A DNA stretch of 33,310 bases from an uncultured Blautia sp. (GCF_934371575.1 NZ_CAKRNY010000040.1:1-33310); one strand, 5' to 3'. Shown: positions 1 through 9,039, counted from the stretch's first letter. Notes: generated by a model not told the origin, from the letters alone. A program made the numbers and translations.

Positions 1-79
1 GTCCTTCAACAGAGGGACTGTGACCCTCTGATTACATAGAAACCCGTAAGGGAATTCAGTGGAAAGGAGGGCTAAGCCA

Positions 80-178
80 ATGAGTATTGTTGACCTTATA
101 GCAGTTATAAGTTTCGGCTTAACCTGCTTTGGAATCGGATATACCTTTGGTAAAGATATTAACAAGACACAAAAATAG
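80..178 (+). CDS. Small hydrophobic peptide, probable type I toxin (holin-like)
   Basis: This is a 32-residue peptide starting MSIVDLIAVISFGL and ending KDINKTQK. One hydrophobic segment (about residues 3-23) precedes a short charged tail, the usual build of type I toxin peptides and of the 'putative holin-like toxin' family of Firmicutes. An AAGGAGG ribosome binding site lies at 64-70, nine bases before the ATG. The stop codon runs straight into a hairpin terminator. A consensus promoter reads back towards the gene from the opposite strand, so an antisense RNA should cover its 3' end. The leader holds two short hairpins (10-30 and 43-52) that could restrain translation. No promoter was identified, and it may lie left of the window. 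Membrane toxicity is inferred from the layout; a harmless small membrane protein is the alternative. Confidence 0.65.
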   Translation: MSIVDLIAVISFGLTCFGIGYTFGKDINKTQK

Positions 179-258
179 CCGCCCTAGCCTGGAAAACTAA
201 GCGGCAATTTTTGCTAACCAGTATATGGGCTAACCGTCTATCGGCAACACTCTTTTTC
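171..258 (-). ncRNA. Putative antisense antitoxin RNA
   Basis: A minus-strand promoter at 266-294 would start an RNA near 258. It would run antisense through the 3' flank of the small toxin-like gene and stop at the shared hairpin at 178-205, where the minus strand reads TATTTTT. The product would be about 85-90 nt and complementary to the toxin mRNA end, as in the TxpA/RatA type of locus. No reading frame is evident. The RNA ends are inferred from promoter and terminator positions only. Confidence 0.5.
178..212. terminator. Bidirectional terminator between toxin-like gene and antisense RNA
   Basis: A GCCGC/GCGGC stem (178-182 with 201-205) is extended by TAG/CTA pairs. AATTTTTG follows on the plus strand and TATTTTT on the minus strand. 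It can end the toxin mRNA and the antisense RNA, and also any read-through from serA, which has no obvious terminator of its own. Confidence 0.6.
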
Positions 259-265
259 TATACTT

Positions 266-294
266 ATATTAACATTCTGTTGTCTTAATGTCAA
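266..294 (-). promoter_or_regulatory. Sigma-A promoter for the antisense RNA
   Basis: On the minus strand a perfect TTGACA (289-294) is followed after exactly 17 bases by TAATAT (266-271), preceded by a TG dinucleotide as in an extended -10. It sits 17 bases past the serA stop codon and points at the small toxin-like gene. Confidence 0.7.
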
Positions 295-310
295 TTATCT
301 GTATTCGAAT

Positions 311-1474
311 TTATTTCACCACGCGAACCTTTGAAACACCTTCAATTGCTTTCAGCGCATCCAGTGCCTCTGCGGAAGCTGCACTCTCCAGATCGATCAG
401 AGTATACGCATACTCACCTTTACTCTTGTTGGTCATATCTGCAATGTTCAGGCCCTCAGCACCAAGGATCTTGGTCAGCTGGCTGATCATGTTTGGAATG
501 TTCTTATGTGTAATGGCAATACGTCCAACTGCTACACAGGTACCCATGTCACAGTTCGGGAAGTTTACAGAATTTTTGATATTACCATTCTCAAGGAAAT
601 CACGAACCTCCTTCACAGCCATAACTGCACAGTTCTCCTCAGATTCCTCTGTGGATGCTCCAAGATGAGGAGTTACCAGAATGCCCTCATGACCTGCAAC
701 TGTATGGTTGGCAAAGTCTGTTACATACTTTTTCACCTTGCCGCTATTCAGTGCATCAATCAGTGCATCCTCGTCAACCAGAAGGTCACGTGCAAAGTTC
801 AGAAGTACAACACCGTCTTTCATCTTATCGAAAGCTTCTTTGTTGATCATCTTCTTTGTGGAATCCAGAAGCGGTACATGTACAGTGATATAATCGCACT
901 TGCTGTAAATCTCATCTAAGCTCTTGCTGTGTTTAATGGTACGGGAAAGATTCCATGCTGCATCGATGGAAATGTATGGATCATATCCATAGACCTCCAT
1001 ACCAAGGGAAGCAGCTGCATTTGCCACCATGCTTCCGATAGCTCCAAGACCGATGATACCAAGCTTTTTGCCCATGATCTCACAACCGGCAAACTGCTTC
1101 TTCTGCTTCTCAGCAAGCTTGTCAATATCTTCCTGGTCTTTTTCTCTCTGTACCCACTCAATACCGCCCACAATGTCACGGGAAGCAAGAAGCATACCGG
1201 CAAGAACCAGCTCCTTTACACCATTTGCATTGGCTCCAGGAGTATTAAATACAACGATACCTTTCTCTGCACACTCTTTCACCGGAATGTTATTGACTCC
1301 GGCACCGGCACGTGCGATCACAGAAACACTCTCCGGCAGCTCCATGTCATGCATCTTGGCACTTCTTACAAGAACTGCCTGGCAGTCATCCAGAGTATCT
1401 GCTTTTTTATAATTATCATCAAAAATGTCCAGGCCTTTCTGGGCAATAGGATTCAGGCAATGATACTGAAACAT
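311..1474 (-). CDS. serA: D-3-phosphoglycerate dehydrogenase (ACT type)
   Basis: This enzyme oxidises 3-phosphoglycerate to 3-phosphohydroxypyruvate with NAD, the first step of serine synthesis, in the cytosol. The 387 residues fit the short ACT-domain form. The Rossmann motif GLGAIG is at 142-147, the catalytic Arg lies in NFARD (R229), the catalytic His in TPHLGAS (H270), and a C-terminal ACT domain (about 318-387) probably binds serine for feedback control. The stretch that normally carries the active-site Glu (DVFxxEP) is shortened to VTDFANHTVAGHEG, so the usual Glu is not in its usual place. The ATG shares one base with the serC stop codon, so the two genes are translationally coupled. 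It is last in the leuB-ilvD-ilvB-serC-serA series. Confidence 0.95.
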   Translation of the reverse strand: MFQYHCLNPIAQKGLDIFDDNYKKADTLDDCQAVLVRSAKMHDMELPESVSVIARAGAGVNNIPVKECAEKGIVVFNTPGANANGVKELVLAGMLLASRDIVGGIEWVQREKDQEDIDKLAEKQKKQFAGCEIMGKKLGIIGLGAIGSMVANAAASLGMEVYGYDPYISIDAAWNLSRTIKHSKSLDEIYSKCDYITVHVPLLDSTKKMINKEAFDKMKDGVVLLNFARDLLVDEDALIDALNSGKVKKYVTDFANHTVAGHEGILVTPHLGASTEESEENCAVMAVKEVRDFLENGNIKNSVNFPNCDMGTCVAVGRIAITHKNIPNMISQLTKILGAEGLNIADMTNKSKGEYAYTLIDLESAASAEALDALKAIEGVSKVRVVK

Positions 1475-2556
1475 CAGGCATTTTCCTCCTCAAACTTTTT
1501 CATGAATGCAACCAGCGCTTCCACGCCAGCCTTTGGCATTGCATTGTAAATGCTTGCTCTCATACCGCCAACGGTTCTGTGGCCTTTCAGGTTCACAAGA
1601 CCTGCCTTGGCAGCCTCAGCAACGAATTTCGCATCCATCTCTTTATCTCCTGTTACAAAAGGAACATTCATAAGAGAACGGTCTTTCGGAACAACGGTAC
1701 CATGGAAAAGCTTGCTGGAATCAAGGAAATCATAAAGAATCTTTGCTTTCTCCTCGTTGCGTTTCTTCATCTCTTCCAGGCCGCCCATTTTCTTCAGCCA
1801 TTTGAATACTTTACCGCATACGTAGATGCAATATGCATTCGGTGTATTATAAAGGGAACCTGCGTCTGCATGTGTCTTATAAGTAAGCATGGTAGGTGTT
1901 CCCGGAAGAACATCTTCTGTGATCAGATCCTCTCGGATAATGGCGATTACCATACCTGCAGGTCCAATGTTCTTCTGAACGCCGCCATAGATAATACCAT
2001 ATTTGCTTACATCAACAGGCTCGGAAAGGAAACAGGAGGATACATCTGCCACAAGTGTTTTGCCCTTTGTATTTGGAAGTTCTTTGAACTTGGTTCCATA
2101 AATGGTGTTGTTCTCACAGATATAAACATAGTCTGCATCCGGGCTGATCGGCAGATCGCTGCAATCCGGAATGTAGGAGAAGGTTTTATCCTCGGAAGAA
2201 GCAATCTTGTTTGCTTTTCCGTATTTCTGTGCTTCCTGATATGCTTTCTTTGCCCACTGACCGGTTACAATATAGTCAGCTACCTTATTTTTCATAAGGT
2301 TCATTGGGATCATGGCAAACTGCTGGGAAGCGCCGCCCTGAAGGAAAAGTACCTTATAGTTGTCCGGAATATTCATCAGCTCACGAAGATCCTTCTCAGC
2401 TGTGTCGATGATTTCCTGGAATGCAGCACTTCTGTGGCTCATTTCCATAACGGACATGCCGGTACCATTGTAATCCATCATTTCATCTGCGACTTCTTTC
2501 AACACCTCTTCCGGAAGGACCGCCGGTCCTGCGGAAAAATTGTACACTCTGCTCAT
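1474..2556 (-). CDS. serC: Phosphoserine aminotransferase
   Basis: This PLP enzyme transfers an amino group from glutamate to 3-phosphohydroxypyruvate, the second step of serine synthesis, and directly follows the SerA reaction. The 360 residues match the family length. The N-terminus VYNFSAGPAVLP is the SerC signature, and the PLP lysine is K195 in GGVQKNIGPAG. The C-terminal part contains GHRTVGGMRASIYNAMP, which is typical of the phosphate-binding region. The start ATG overlaps the ilvB stop codon as ATGA and its own stop touches the serA start, so ilvB, serC and serA must share a transcript. Nothing looks unusual. Confidence 0.96.
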   Translation of the reverse strand: MSRVYNFSAGPAVLPEEVLKEVADEMMDYNGTGMSVMEMSHRSAAFQEIIDTAEKDLRELMNIPDNYKVLFLQGGASQQFAMIPMNLMKNKVADYIVTGQWAKKAYQEAQKYGKANKIASSEDKTFSYIPDCSDLPISPDADYVYICENNTIYGTKFKELPNTKGKTLVADVSSCFLSEPVDVSKYGIIYGGVQKNIGPAGMVIAIIREDLITEDVLPGTPTMLTYKTHADAGSLYNTPNAYCIYVCGKVFKWLKKMGGLEEMKKRNEEKAKILYDFLDSSKLFHGTVVPKDRSLMNVPFVTGDKEMDAKFVAEAAKAGLVNLKGHRTVGGMRASIYNAMPKAGVEALVAFMKKFEEENA

Positions 2557-4229
2557 TTCTTCACATCCTCCTCATCAAATACCTCGTCTAAACTTGCTCC
2601 TGCAGGAACCATAGGATATACGCTTAAATCCTGATCAATCCAGCAATCGAGAACTACCGGACCCTCTGATGAAAGCGCCATCTTAAGTGCAGGCTCTACT
2701 TCTTCCATCTTCGTAACGCGGATTGCTTTTGCTCCCATTGCCTCAGAGACTTTCACGAAGTCCACACCATCGTTTAAAACGGTCTGGGAATATCTGTGGT
2801 CATAGAAAAGAGTCTGCCACTGACGTACCATTCCAAGAACATGATTGTTCAGAATGATCTGGACAAGAGGTTTGCCGCAGCGAACTGCCGTGGCGATCTC
2901 GTTCATGTTCATACGGAAACAGCCGTCTCCTGCTATATTTACCACGGTTTTGTCCGGGCAGCCCATCTTTGCTCCGATTGCTGCGCCAAGGCCATAGCCC
3001 ATGGTACCAAGCCCTCCTGATGTCAGGAAGGTTCTCGGCTCCTTAAATTTGAAATACTGGGCAGCCCACATCTGGTGCTGTCCCACATCTGTGGAAACGA
3101 TCGCGTCTCCACCTGTCAGTTCATAAAGCTTCTGGATCACGTAGGGTCCTGTCAGCTGGGAATGATCGTAATTCAGCGGATACTTTGCTTTCATATCCTG
3201 AATATGCTGTACCCACTCATCATGACGCTTCTCCGGAATTTTCTCAAGAAGAAGCTTCAGTACTTCTCTCAGATCTCCGATCACAGAAGCATCAACTGCA
3301 ATATTCTTGTTAATCTCTGCTGCATCCACATCGATCTGCAGGATTTTTGCCTTCGGTGCGAAGGTCTTTGTATCTCCTGTCACACGGTCGCTGAAACGGG
3401 CGCCCAGAGTGATCAGAAGGTCGCACTCACACATGGCGTAGTTGGAGGTTTTTGTCCCATGCATTCCAACCGGGCCTGTGTAAAGCTCATCTTCTCCGGA
3501 AAAAGCACCTTTTCCCATAAGACTGTCGCAGACCGGTGCCTGGATCTTGTGGGCAAAAGCGCGAACCTCTTCAGACGCATTTGCGATCACTGCGCCGCCG
3601 CCAACAAAGATAAATGGCTTCTTCGCTGCCTCGATCATACCGGCTGCTGTATCCACATCTTCCTGACGAATAGTATCTGTCTTCGGCTCTACGGCTGTGA
3701 TGGTGTGACGGATATAATCGCATTTCGCTGCTGTTACATCCTTTGGCACGTCTACAAGAACCGGGCCAGGGCGACCGCTTTTTGCTATGGTAAATGCCTT
3801 GCGAATGGTGTCCGCAAGTTTTGTTACGTCTTTGACTATATAACTGTGTTTTGTCACAGGCATTACAATACCTGCGATATCCACCTCCTGAAAGGAATCC
3901 TTTCCAAGAAGTGCAGTTCCAACATTACAGGTAATTGCTACCACAGGAACAGAGTCCATACATGCGGTTGCGATTCCTGTTACCAGATTGGTGGCACCTG
4001 GTCCGGAAGTCGCCAGACACACGCCAACCTTGCCTGTCGCACGGGCGTAACCGTCTGCTGCATGGGAAGCTCCCTGCTCATGGGAAGTAAGTACATGTTT
4101 GATTTTGTCACTGTATCTGTAAAGGGCGTCATAAACATTCAGGATAGCTCCGCCCGGATAACCGAAAACAGTCTCCACGCCTTGCTCCAGTAAACATTCT
4201 ATGATAATTTCCGCTCCTGTAAGCTGCAA
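2553..4229 (-). CDS. ilvB: Acetolactate synthase, large catalytic subunit
   Basis: This thiamine-diphosphate enzyme makes acetolactate or acetohydroxybutyrate, the first common step of branched-chain amino acid synthesis. I start it at a TTG (4227-4229), eight bases after a perfect AAGGAGG (4238-4244). This gives 558 residues beginning (M)QLTGAEI, the usual family start. A longer frame to 4400 would overlap ilvD and has no family match. The cofactor-activating Glu is E51 in SHEQGASHAADG, and the ThDP/Mg motif runs from GDG (435-437) to NN (461-462). No ilvN regulatory subunit is beside it, so the partner must be elsewhere or absent. The rare TTG start may lower its yield relative to its neighbours. 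Confidence 0.95.
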   Translation of the reverse strand: MQLTGAEIIIECLLEQGVETVFGYPGGAILNVYDALYRYSDKIKHVLTSHEQGASHAADGYARATGKVGVCLATSGPGATNLVTGIATACMDSVPVVAITCNVGTALLGKDSFQEVDIAGIVMPVTKHSYIVKDVTKLADTIRKAFTIAKSGRPGPVLVDVPKDVTAAKCDYIRHTITAVEPKTDTIRQEDVDTAAGMIEAAKKPFIFVGGGAVIANASEEVRAFAHKIQAPVCDSLMGKGAFSGEDELYTGPVGMHGTKTSNYAMCECDLLITLGARFSDRVTGDTKTFAPKAKILQIDVDAAEINKNIAVDASVIGDLREVLKLLLEKIPEKRHDEWVQHIQDMKAKYPLNYDHSQLTGPYVIQKLYELTGGDAIVSTDVGQHQMWAAQYFKFKEPRTFLTSGGLGTMGYGLGAAIGAKMGCPDKTVVNIAGDGCFRMNMNEIATAVRCGKPLVQIILNNHVLGMVRQWQTLFYDHRYSQTVLNDGVDFVKVSEAMGAKAIRVTKMEEVEPALKMALSSEGPVVLDCWIDQDLSVYPMVPAGASLDEVFDEEDVKK

Positions 4230-4263
4230 TTTTGTATCCTCCTTAGGGTATATCTTATTCTGA

Positions 4264-5937
4264 CTATTTCGCTTTCGGAACCTCGAGGATCGCACCGCGG
4301 TTTCCGGAAGTAACCATTGCTGCATATCTTGCCAGATATCCGGTTGTAACCTTCGGCTCTCTCGGCTGCCATTTTGCTTTTCTTGCTGCAAGCTCCTCAT
4401 CAGAAACCTTCAGTTCCAGCTTCAGTTCCGGAATGTTAATGCTGATGATATCTCCTTCCTCAACAAGGGCGATAGGACCGCCTACTGCTGCCTCCGGTGA
4501 AACATGTCCGATGGATGCACCTCTGGATGCACCGCTGAAACGTCCGTCTGTAATAAGGGCTACAGAAGAACCAAGTCCCATACCTGCGATTGCAGAGGTA
4601 GGATTCAGCATTTCTCTCATTCCAGGACCACCTTTCGGTCCCTCATAACGGATAACAACAACGTCACCTTCTACGATCTTGCCGCCTTTGATTGCTGCAA
4701 TCGCGTCTTCCTCGCAGTCAAATACTCTTGCAGGTCCTTCATGAACCATCATCTCAGCAACAACTGCAGAACGTTTTACAACGCTTCCATCTGGCGCAAG
4801 GTTGCCCCGAAGTACAGCAAGTCCGCCTGTAGTGCTGTATGGATTGTCGATCGGGCGGATTACTTCCGGGTTCAGGTTTACACAGTCTTTGATATTCTCA
4901 CCTACTGTTTTTCCGGTTACAGTCATACACTCTGTGTGAAGAAGTCCCTTCTTGTCCAGCTCGTTCATAACTGCGTATACGCCGCCTGCTTCGTTCAGGT
5001 CTTCCATGTAAGTCGGGCCTGCCGGAGCAAGATGACAGATATTCGGAGTCTTTGCGCTGATCTCATTTGCAAAGCTGATATCGAAATCCCAGCCAATCTC
5101 ATGTGCGATTGCCGGAAGATGAAGCATACTGTTTGTGGAACAGCCAAGAGCCATATCTACAGTAAGGGCATTCAGAAGTGCCTCTTTCGTCATAATATCT
5201 CTTGGACGGATGTTGCGGCGGTACATTTCCATAACCTGCATTCCTGCATGCTTTGCAAGACGGATACGCTCAGAATATACAGCCGGGATGGTTCCGTTTC
5301 CTTTCAGTCCCATACCAAGAACCTCAGTAAGGCAGTTCATGCTGTTTGCAGTGTACATACCGGAACAGGAACCGCAGGTCGGACATGTTTTGTTCTCGCA
5401 CTCAGTCAGGCCTTCCTCTGTAAGCTTGCCTGCTGCGTAAGCACCAACAGCCTCAAACATGCTGGAAAGGCTTGTCTTGTGTCCGTTTAAATGACCAGCC
5501 AGCATCGGGCCGCCGCTTACAAATACGGTAGGAACGTTGATTCTGGCTGCTGCCATCAGAAGTCCAGGTACGTTTTTATCACAGTTCGGGATCATAACAA
5601 GGGCATCAAACTGGTGAGCCAGTGCCATGGCCTCTGTGGAATCTGCGATCAGGTCTCTTGTTACAAGAGAATATTTCATACCGATATGTCCCATTGCAAT
5701 ACCATCACAGACAGCGATTGCAGGAAACATAACCGGTGTTCCGCCTGCCATTGCCACACCAAGCTTTACAGCCTGTGCGATTTTATCCAGGTTCATGTGA
5801 CCTGGCACGATTTCATTATAGGAGCAGACAATACCAACCATTGGGCGCTCCATCTCTTCTTTTGTCATTCCAAGGGCATTGAACAGGGAACGGTGAGGTG
5901 CCTGCTGTGTGCCTGTTTTTACTGCATCACTTCTCAT
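4264..5937 (-). CDS. ilvD: Dihydroxy-acid dehydratase
   Basis: This iron-sulfur dehydratase converts dihydroxy-isovalerate and dihydroxy-methylvalerate to the 2-keto acids, the third step of valine and isoleucine synthesis. I chose the second in-frame ATG (5935-5937), because AAAGGAG lies nine bases before it and MRSDAVKTG is the family's normal start. A first ATG at 5961 has no comparable site. The product is 557 residues. Cluster cysteines are visible in [10 protein letters not shown] (C119) and [12 protein letters not shown] (C188/C191). The region equivalent to the third cysteine of plant-type [2Fe-2S] enzymes reads IVPGHMNL, which points to the oxygen-sensitive E. coli-like [4Fe-4S] type and fits an anaerobe. 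The gene lies 34 bases upstream of the ilvB start. Confidence 0.95.
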   Translation of the reverse strand: MRSDAVKTGTQQAPHRSLFNALGMTKEEMERPMVGIVCSYNEIVPGHMNLDKIAQAVKLGVAMAGGTPVMFPAIAVCDGIAMGHIGMKYSLVTRDLIADSTEAMALAHQFDALVMIPNCDKNVPGLLMAAARINVPTVFVSGGPMLAGHLNGHKTSLSSMFEAVGAYAAGKLTEEGLTECENKTCPTCGSCSGMYTANSMNCLTEVLGMGLKGNGTIPAVYSERIRLAKHAGMQVMEMYRRNIRPRDIMTKEALLNALTVDMALGCSTNSMLHLPAIAHEIGWDFDISFANEISAKTPNICHLAPAGPTYMEDLNEAGGVYAVMNELDKKGLLHTECMTVTGKTVGENIKDCVNLNPEVIRPIDNPYSTTGGLAVLRGNLAPDGSVVKRSAVVAEMMVHEGPARVFDCEEDAIAAIKGGKIVEGDVVVIRYEGPKGGPGMREMLNPTSAIAGMGLGSSVALITDGRFSGASRGASIGHVSPEAAVGGPIALVEEGDIISINIPELKLELKVSDEELAARKAKWQPREPKVTTGYLARYAAMVTSGNRGAILEVPKAK

Positions 5938-5982
5938 AACTTGTATCTCCTTTTGCTTCATAGCCGGGAAAAATTGTCCATT

Positions 5983-6030
5983 TGCTTATAAGCGGATATC
6001 ACCCAGCTCATGCAATTTCCTGGATAAGCA
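5983..6030 (-). other. Structured leuB-ilvD intergenic leader
   Basis: The 132-base gap between leuB and ilvD contains nested inverted repeats. TGCTTAT/ATAAGCA (5983-5989 with 6024-6030) encloses CCAG/CTGG (6003-6006 with 6020-6023). No run of T follows on the minus strand, so it is not a normal terminator. It may be an RNA processing or stability element that sets the ilvD dose relative to leuB. Confidence 0.35.
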
Positions 6031-6069
6031 TTTTCCACTGCTGATAAATCATTTTGTTTATTTTGAATT

Positions 6070-7152
6070 CTAAATTTCTTTAGCGATCAGGTCACCCATC
6101 TCTTTTGTTCCCACCAGAGTGCATCCCTCAGACATAATGTCACCTGTACGGTATCCGTCTGTCAGCACCTTCTGAACGGCAGCCTCAACTGCATTTGCTT
6201 CCTCATCAAGATCCAGTGAAAAACGAAGCATCATAGCCGCGGAAAGAATAGTTGCGATCGGGTTTGCCTTATTCTGACCTGCAATATCAGGGGCAGAGCC
6301 GTGGCTTGGCTCATAAAGACCAAATTTTGTCTCGTTCAGGCTTGCAGAGGAAAGCATTCCGATAGATCCTGTCACCATGCTGGCTTCATCAGAAAGAATA
6401 TCACCGAACATATTCTCAGTGAGAATAACATCAAACTGCTTCGGATCTCTTACCAGCTGCATTGCACAGTTGTCAACCAGCATATGCTCAAGAGTAACTT
6501 CCGGATAATCCTTCGCTACTTCTTCTACTACTTTTCTCCAAAGCCTGGAGGAATCCAGAACATTTGCCTTGTCAACGCTTGTCACTTTTTTGCGGCGTTT
6601 CATGGCAATGTCAAATGCCTTGATGGCAATTCTGCGAATCTCGGTTTCATTGTAGGAAAGGGTATCGATGGCTTTCTTTACACCGTTCTCTTCTACTGTT
6701 TTTCTCTCACCAAAATAAAGACCGCCAGTGAGCTCCCGTACGATGATCATGTCAAAGCCGTCTCCAATGATCTCATCACGAAGAGGGCATGCTGCACGAA
6801 GTTCATTGTATAAATATGCAGGACGAAGGTTTGCAAAAAGATTCAGTGCCTTACGGATGGCAAGAAGTCCTGCCTCCGGGCGTTTGGATGGCTCCAGCTT
6901 ATACCATGGGGATGTCTTGGCATCTCCACCAATAGAGCCCATAAGAACTGCATCAGAAGCTTTCGCTGTAGCGATTGCCTCGTCTGTAAGCGGTACTCCA
7001 TGTACATCAATGGAAGCTCCGCCTAAAAGTACTTCAGAATAAGAAAAAGTATGTCCATATTTCTCACATATTTTGTCCAGAACTTTTTTTGCTTCTGCAA
7101 CGATTTCCGGACCGATTCCGTCTCCGGGGATCAGTGAAATGTTGTAATTCAT
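6070..7152 (-). CDS. leuB: 3-isopropylmalate dehydrogenase
   Basis: This enzyme oxidises and decarboxylates 3-isopropylmalate to 2-ketoisocaproate with NAD, the third specific step of leucine synthesis. The 360-residue length is normal. The N-terminus [15 protein letters not shown] is the isocitrate/isopropylmalate dehydrogenase signature. [10 protein letters not shown] gives the substrate-binding Arg region, and the metal-binding aspartates lie in the [13 protein letters not shown] segment. A GGAGAGG site precedes the ATG. It heads the amino acid operon behind a good promoter at 7229-7257. leuA, leuC and leuD are not in the window, so the leucine pathway is split. Confidence 0.95.
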   Translation of the reverse strand: MNYNISLIPGDGIGPEIVAEAKKVLDKICEKYGHTFSYSEVLLGGASIDVHGVPLTDEAIATAKASDAVLMGSIGGDAKTSPWYKLEPSKRPEAGLLAIRKALNLFANLRPAYLYNELRAACPLRDEIIGDGFDMIIVRELTGGLYFGERKTVEENGVKKAIDTLSYNETEIRRIAIKAFDIAMKRRKKVTSVDKANVLDSSRLWRKVVEEVAKDYPEVTLEHMLVDNCAMQLVRDPKQFDVILTENMFGDILSDEASMVTGSIGMLSSASLNETKFGLYEPSHGSAPDIAGQNKANPIATILSAAMMLRFSLDLDEEANAVEAAVQKVLTDGYRTGDIMSEGCTLVGTKEMGDLIAKEI

Positions 7153-7228
7153 AATAATTTCCTCTCCTTCGTTTCTGAATGCCAGCGGAAAATCACCTCT
7201 CGCCTGACACCAATGGATAATTGTTATT

Positions 7229-7257
7229 ATAATAACGCACTTTCTTTAATATTTCAA
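7229..7257 (-). promoter_or_regulatory. Promoter of the leuB-ilvD-ilvB-serC-serA operon
   Basis: The minus strand reads TTGAAA (7252-7257), 17 bases, then TATTAT (7229-7234); a TATAAT overlaps it three bases further on. The resulting leader is only about 70 nt. It contains an imperfect hairpin of the type TGTCAGGCG/CGCTGGCA and then the leuB ribosome binding site. It is too short for a T-box or a classical leader-peptide attenuator. Confidence 0.6.
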
Positions 7258-7317
7258 CATGTTAAAGTAAAAAACTGTCAAAAAACTGCCTTTTTCCTAT
7301 TTAACGAAAACATTTAT

Positions 7318-7360
7318 GGAAAAGAAAAAGCTCCATCCCTTTATGGAATGAAGCCATTCT
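7318..7360 (-). terminator. Probable terminator after yajC
   Basis: On the minus strand a short stem (TCCAT/ATGGA with outer GCT/AGC pairs) is followed by GCTTTTTCTTTTCC. It would end the yajC transcript before the leuB promoter. The stem is weak and partly bulged. Confidence 0.35.
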
Positions 7361-7389
7361 TAGTTTCCGTCATATTCAGATGAAGCTGA

Positions 7390-7689
7390 TTATGCAGAAG
7401 CCTGCTCTGCTTTCTCAACTTCGGCGATTGCCTGCTTTCTCATAGGAATACGGCAGTTCTTGTTATTACCGAACTCTACGATCACGTCTTCTTCTGTCAT
7501 GTCGATGATAACACCGTAGAAGCCGCTTGTAGTCACAATACTGTCACCTACAGCCATATCGCTGAGCATAGCCTGTACTCTCTTCTGCTCTTTCTTCTGA
7601 GGTCTGATCATCAGAAAATACATAATACCGAAAAGTACAACCAGCCATACGATGGTAAATCCCATACTCATTCCGCTTGATGCGTCCAT
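7390..7689 (-). CDS. yajC: Preprotein translocase subunit YajC
   Basis: This is a 99-residue inner-membrane accessory protein of the Sec translocase. A single membrane helix (about residues 9-28) is followed directly by MIRPQKKEQKR, the family hallmark. A small cytosolic beta domain follows, with GDSIVTTSGFYGVI as the conserved core. AGGAGG precedes the ATG by about seven bases. It is downstream of tgt, the common arrangement in bacteria, but has its own promoter at 7751-7779, so it need not depend on tgt transcription. Confidence 0.93.
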   Translation of the reverse strand: MDASSGMSMGFTIVWLVVLFGIMYFLMIRPQKKEQKRVQAMLSDMAVGDSIVTTSGFYGVIIDMTEEDVIVEFGNNKNCRIPMRKQAIAEVEKAEQASA

Positions 7690-7750
7690 TTGCTATTCCT
7701 CCTGTATCTTACTATCACGCTCTGTCTTTTTCACCAGCGCATTATAGTAT

Positions 7751-7779
7751 ACTATACACAAAATAATTTGATTCTTCAA
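7751..7779 (-). promoter_or_regulatory. yajC promoter
   Basis: The minus strand reads TTGAAG (7774-7779), 17 bases, then TATAGT (7751-7756), followed closely by ACTATAAT. It sits in the 117-base gap between tgt and yajC. Confidence 0.5.
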
Positions 7780-7806
7780 GTATTTTTCCGATTTTTTATA
7801 TTAATT

Positions 7807-8964
7807 TCATTTACTGTATCTGCTGTTGATTTTTCCCTCTTCAAAGCCAGCCAGACGCATTTCCTTATATTCTGCGAAATTGCCCTGATCCAGTGCGTCC
7901 CTGATCTCCTCCATCAGGTGATTGTAGAAGTAAAGATTGTGAAGCACGCAAAGGCGCATTCCAAGCATCTCCTTCGCCTTCAAAAGGTGGCGGATATAGG
8001 CTCTGCTGTAATGCTGACAGGCAGGGCACTGACATCCTTCCTCGATAGGGGATGGATCCAGCTCGTATTTCGCATTAAACAGATTCAGCTTGCCACGATT
8101 GGTGTAAACATGGCCATGGCGTCCGTTACGGCTTGGATATACACAGTCAAAGAAGTCGATTCCTCTTGCAACGCCCTCCAGAATATTGGCAGGTGTACCT
8201 ACTCCCATCAGATAAGTAGGCTTATCCTGCGGAAGGTGTGGAACGACTTCATCCAGAATGTGATACATCTCTTTATGAGTCTCTCCTACTGCCAGACCGC
8301 CCACTGCATAGCCGTCCAGATCCAGTTTGGAAATAGTGTCCGCATGTGCAATACGGATATCTGCATAGATAGCTCCCTGATTGATTCCGAAAAGCAGCTG
8401 CTCTTTATTCACTGTATCCGGCAGACTGTTCAGCCTGGCCATCTCAGCCTTACAGCGCTCCAGCCATCTGGTAGTGCGGTCTACAGAAGCCTGCACATAT
8501 TCTCTGCTTGCCACGCTGCTTGGACATTCGTCAAATGCCATGGCAATGGTGGATCCCAGATTAGACTGGATCTGCATACTCTCCTCCGGTCCCATAAAAA
8601 TCTTATGACCGTCAATGTGGGACTGGAAATAAACGCCCTCTTCCTTGATCTTACGAAGTCCTGCCAGGGAAAACACCTGAAAGCCGCCTGAATCAGTGAG
8701 AATCGGTCTGTCCCAGACCATAAACTTGTGAAGTCCTCCAAATTCCTTGATCAGCTTGTCGCCTGTTCTTACATGGAGATGATAGGTATTGGAAAGCTCA
8801 ACCTGGGTACCGATATCTTTCAGATCCATGGTAGATACTGCGCCTTTAATAGCACCGACCGTTCCCACATTCATAAATACAGGTGTCTGAATGGTTCCAT
8901 GTACAGTCTCAAACTGAGCACGTTTGGCACGACCTTCTGTTTTCATAAGTGTATATTTTGCCAT
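7807..8964 (-). CDS. tgt: tRNA-guanine transglycosylase
   Basis: This enzyme replaces guanine-34 with preQ1 in tRNAs for Asp, Asn, His and Tyr, the base-exchange step of queuosine synthesis. The 385 residues fit the bacterial family. The general acid/base Asp lies in PILTDSGGFQVFSL, the nucleophile Asp in GIDFFDCVYPSRNGRHGH, and the zinc site in CQCPACQHYSRAYIRHL plus a later His. A GAAAGGA site stands before the ATG. The promoter at 9087-9115 gives a leader of about 115 nt with a perfect 10-bp inverted repeat. No other queuosine gene is next to it. Confidence 0.95.
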   Translation of the reverse strand: MAKYTLMKTEGRAKRAQFETVHGTIQTPVFMNVGTVGAIKGAVSTMDLKDIGTQVELSNTYHLHVRTGDKLIKEFGGLHKFMVWDRPILTDSGGFQVFSLAGLRKIKEEGVYFQSHIDGHKIFMGPEESMQIQSNLGSTIAMAFDECPSSVASREYVQASVDRTTRWLERCKAEMARLNSLPDTVNKEQLLFGINQGAIYADIRIAHADTISKLDLDGYAVGGLAVGETHKEMYHILDEVVPHLPQDKPTYLMGVGTPANILEGVARGIDFFDCVYPSRNGRHGHVYTNRGKLNLFNAKYELDPSPIEEGCQCPACQHYSRAYIRHLLKAKEMLGMRLCVLHNLYFYNHLMEEIRDALDQGNFAEYKEMRLAGFEEGKINSRYSK

Positions 8965-9039
8965 ATGTGAATCCTTTCTTTTTTAAGTCTTTATCTTCAA
9001 AAAAATCTTTTTCTGCAGCCCTGCAAAGACATTTTTCTT

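Noticed and set aside
1579..2634. 351-residue plus-strand open frame over serC
   Set aside because: Antisense shadow: Cys/His-rich nonsense composition opposite a certain enzyme gene.
4230..4400. N-terminal extension of IlvB to an ATG at 4400
   Set aside because: It overlaps the 3' end of ilvD and encodes residues unlike any IlvB start. The TTG at 4229 has an ideal ribosome binding site and gives the family length.
7153..7228. T-box or leader-peptide attenuator upstream of leuB
   Set aside because: The leader is only about 70 bases and has no T-box sequence, leucine-rich peptide or terminator hairpin.
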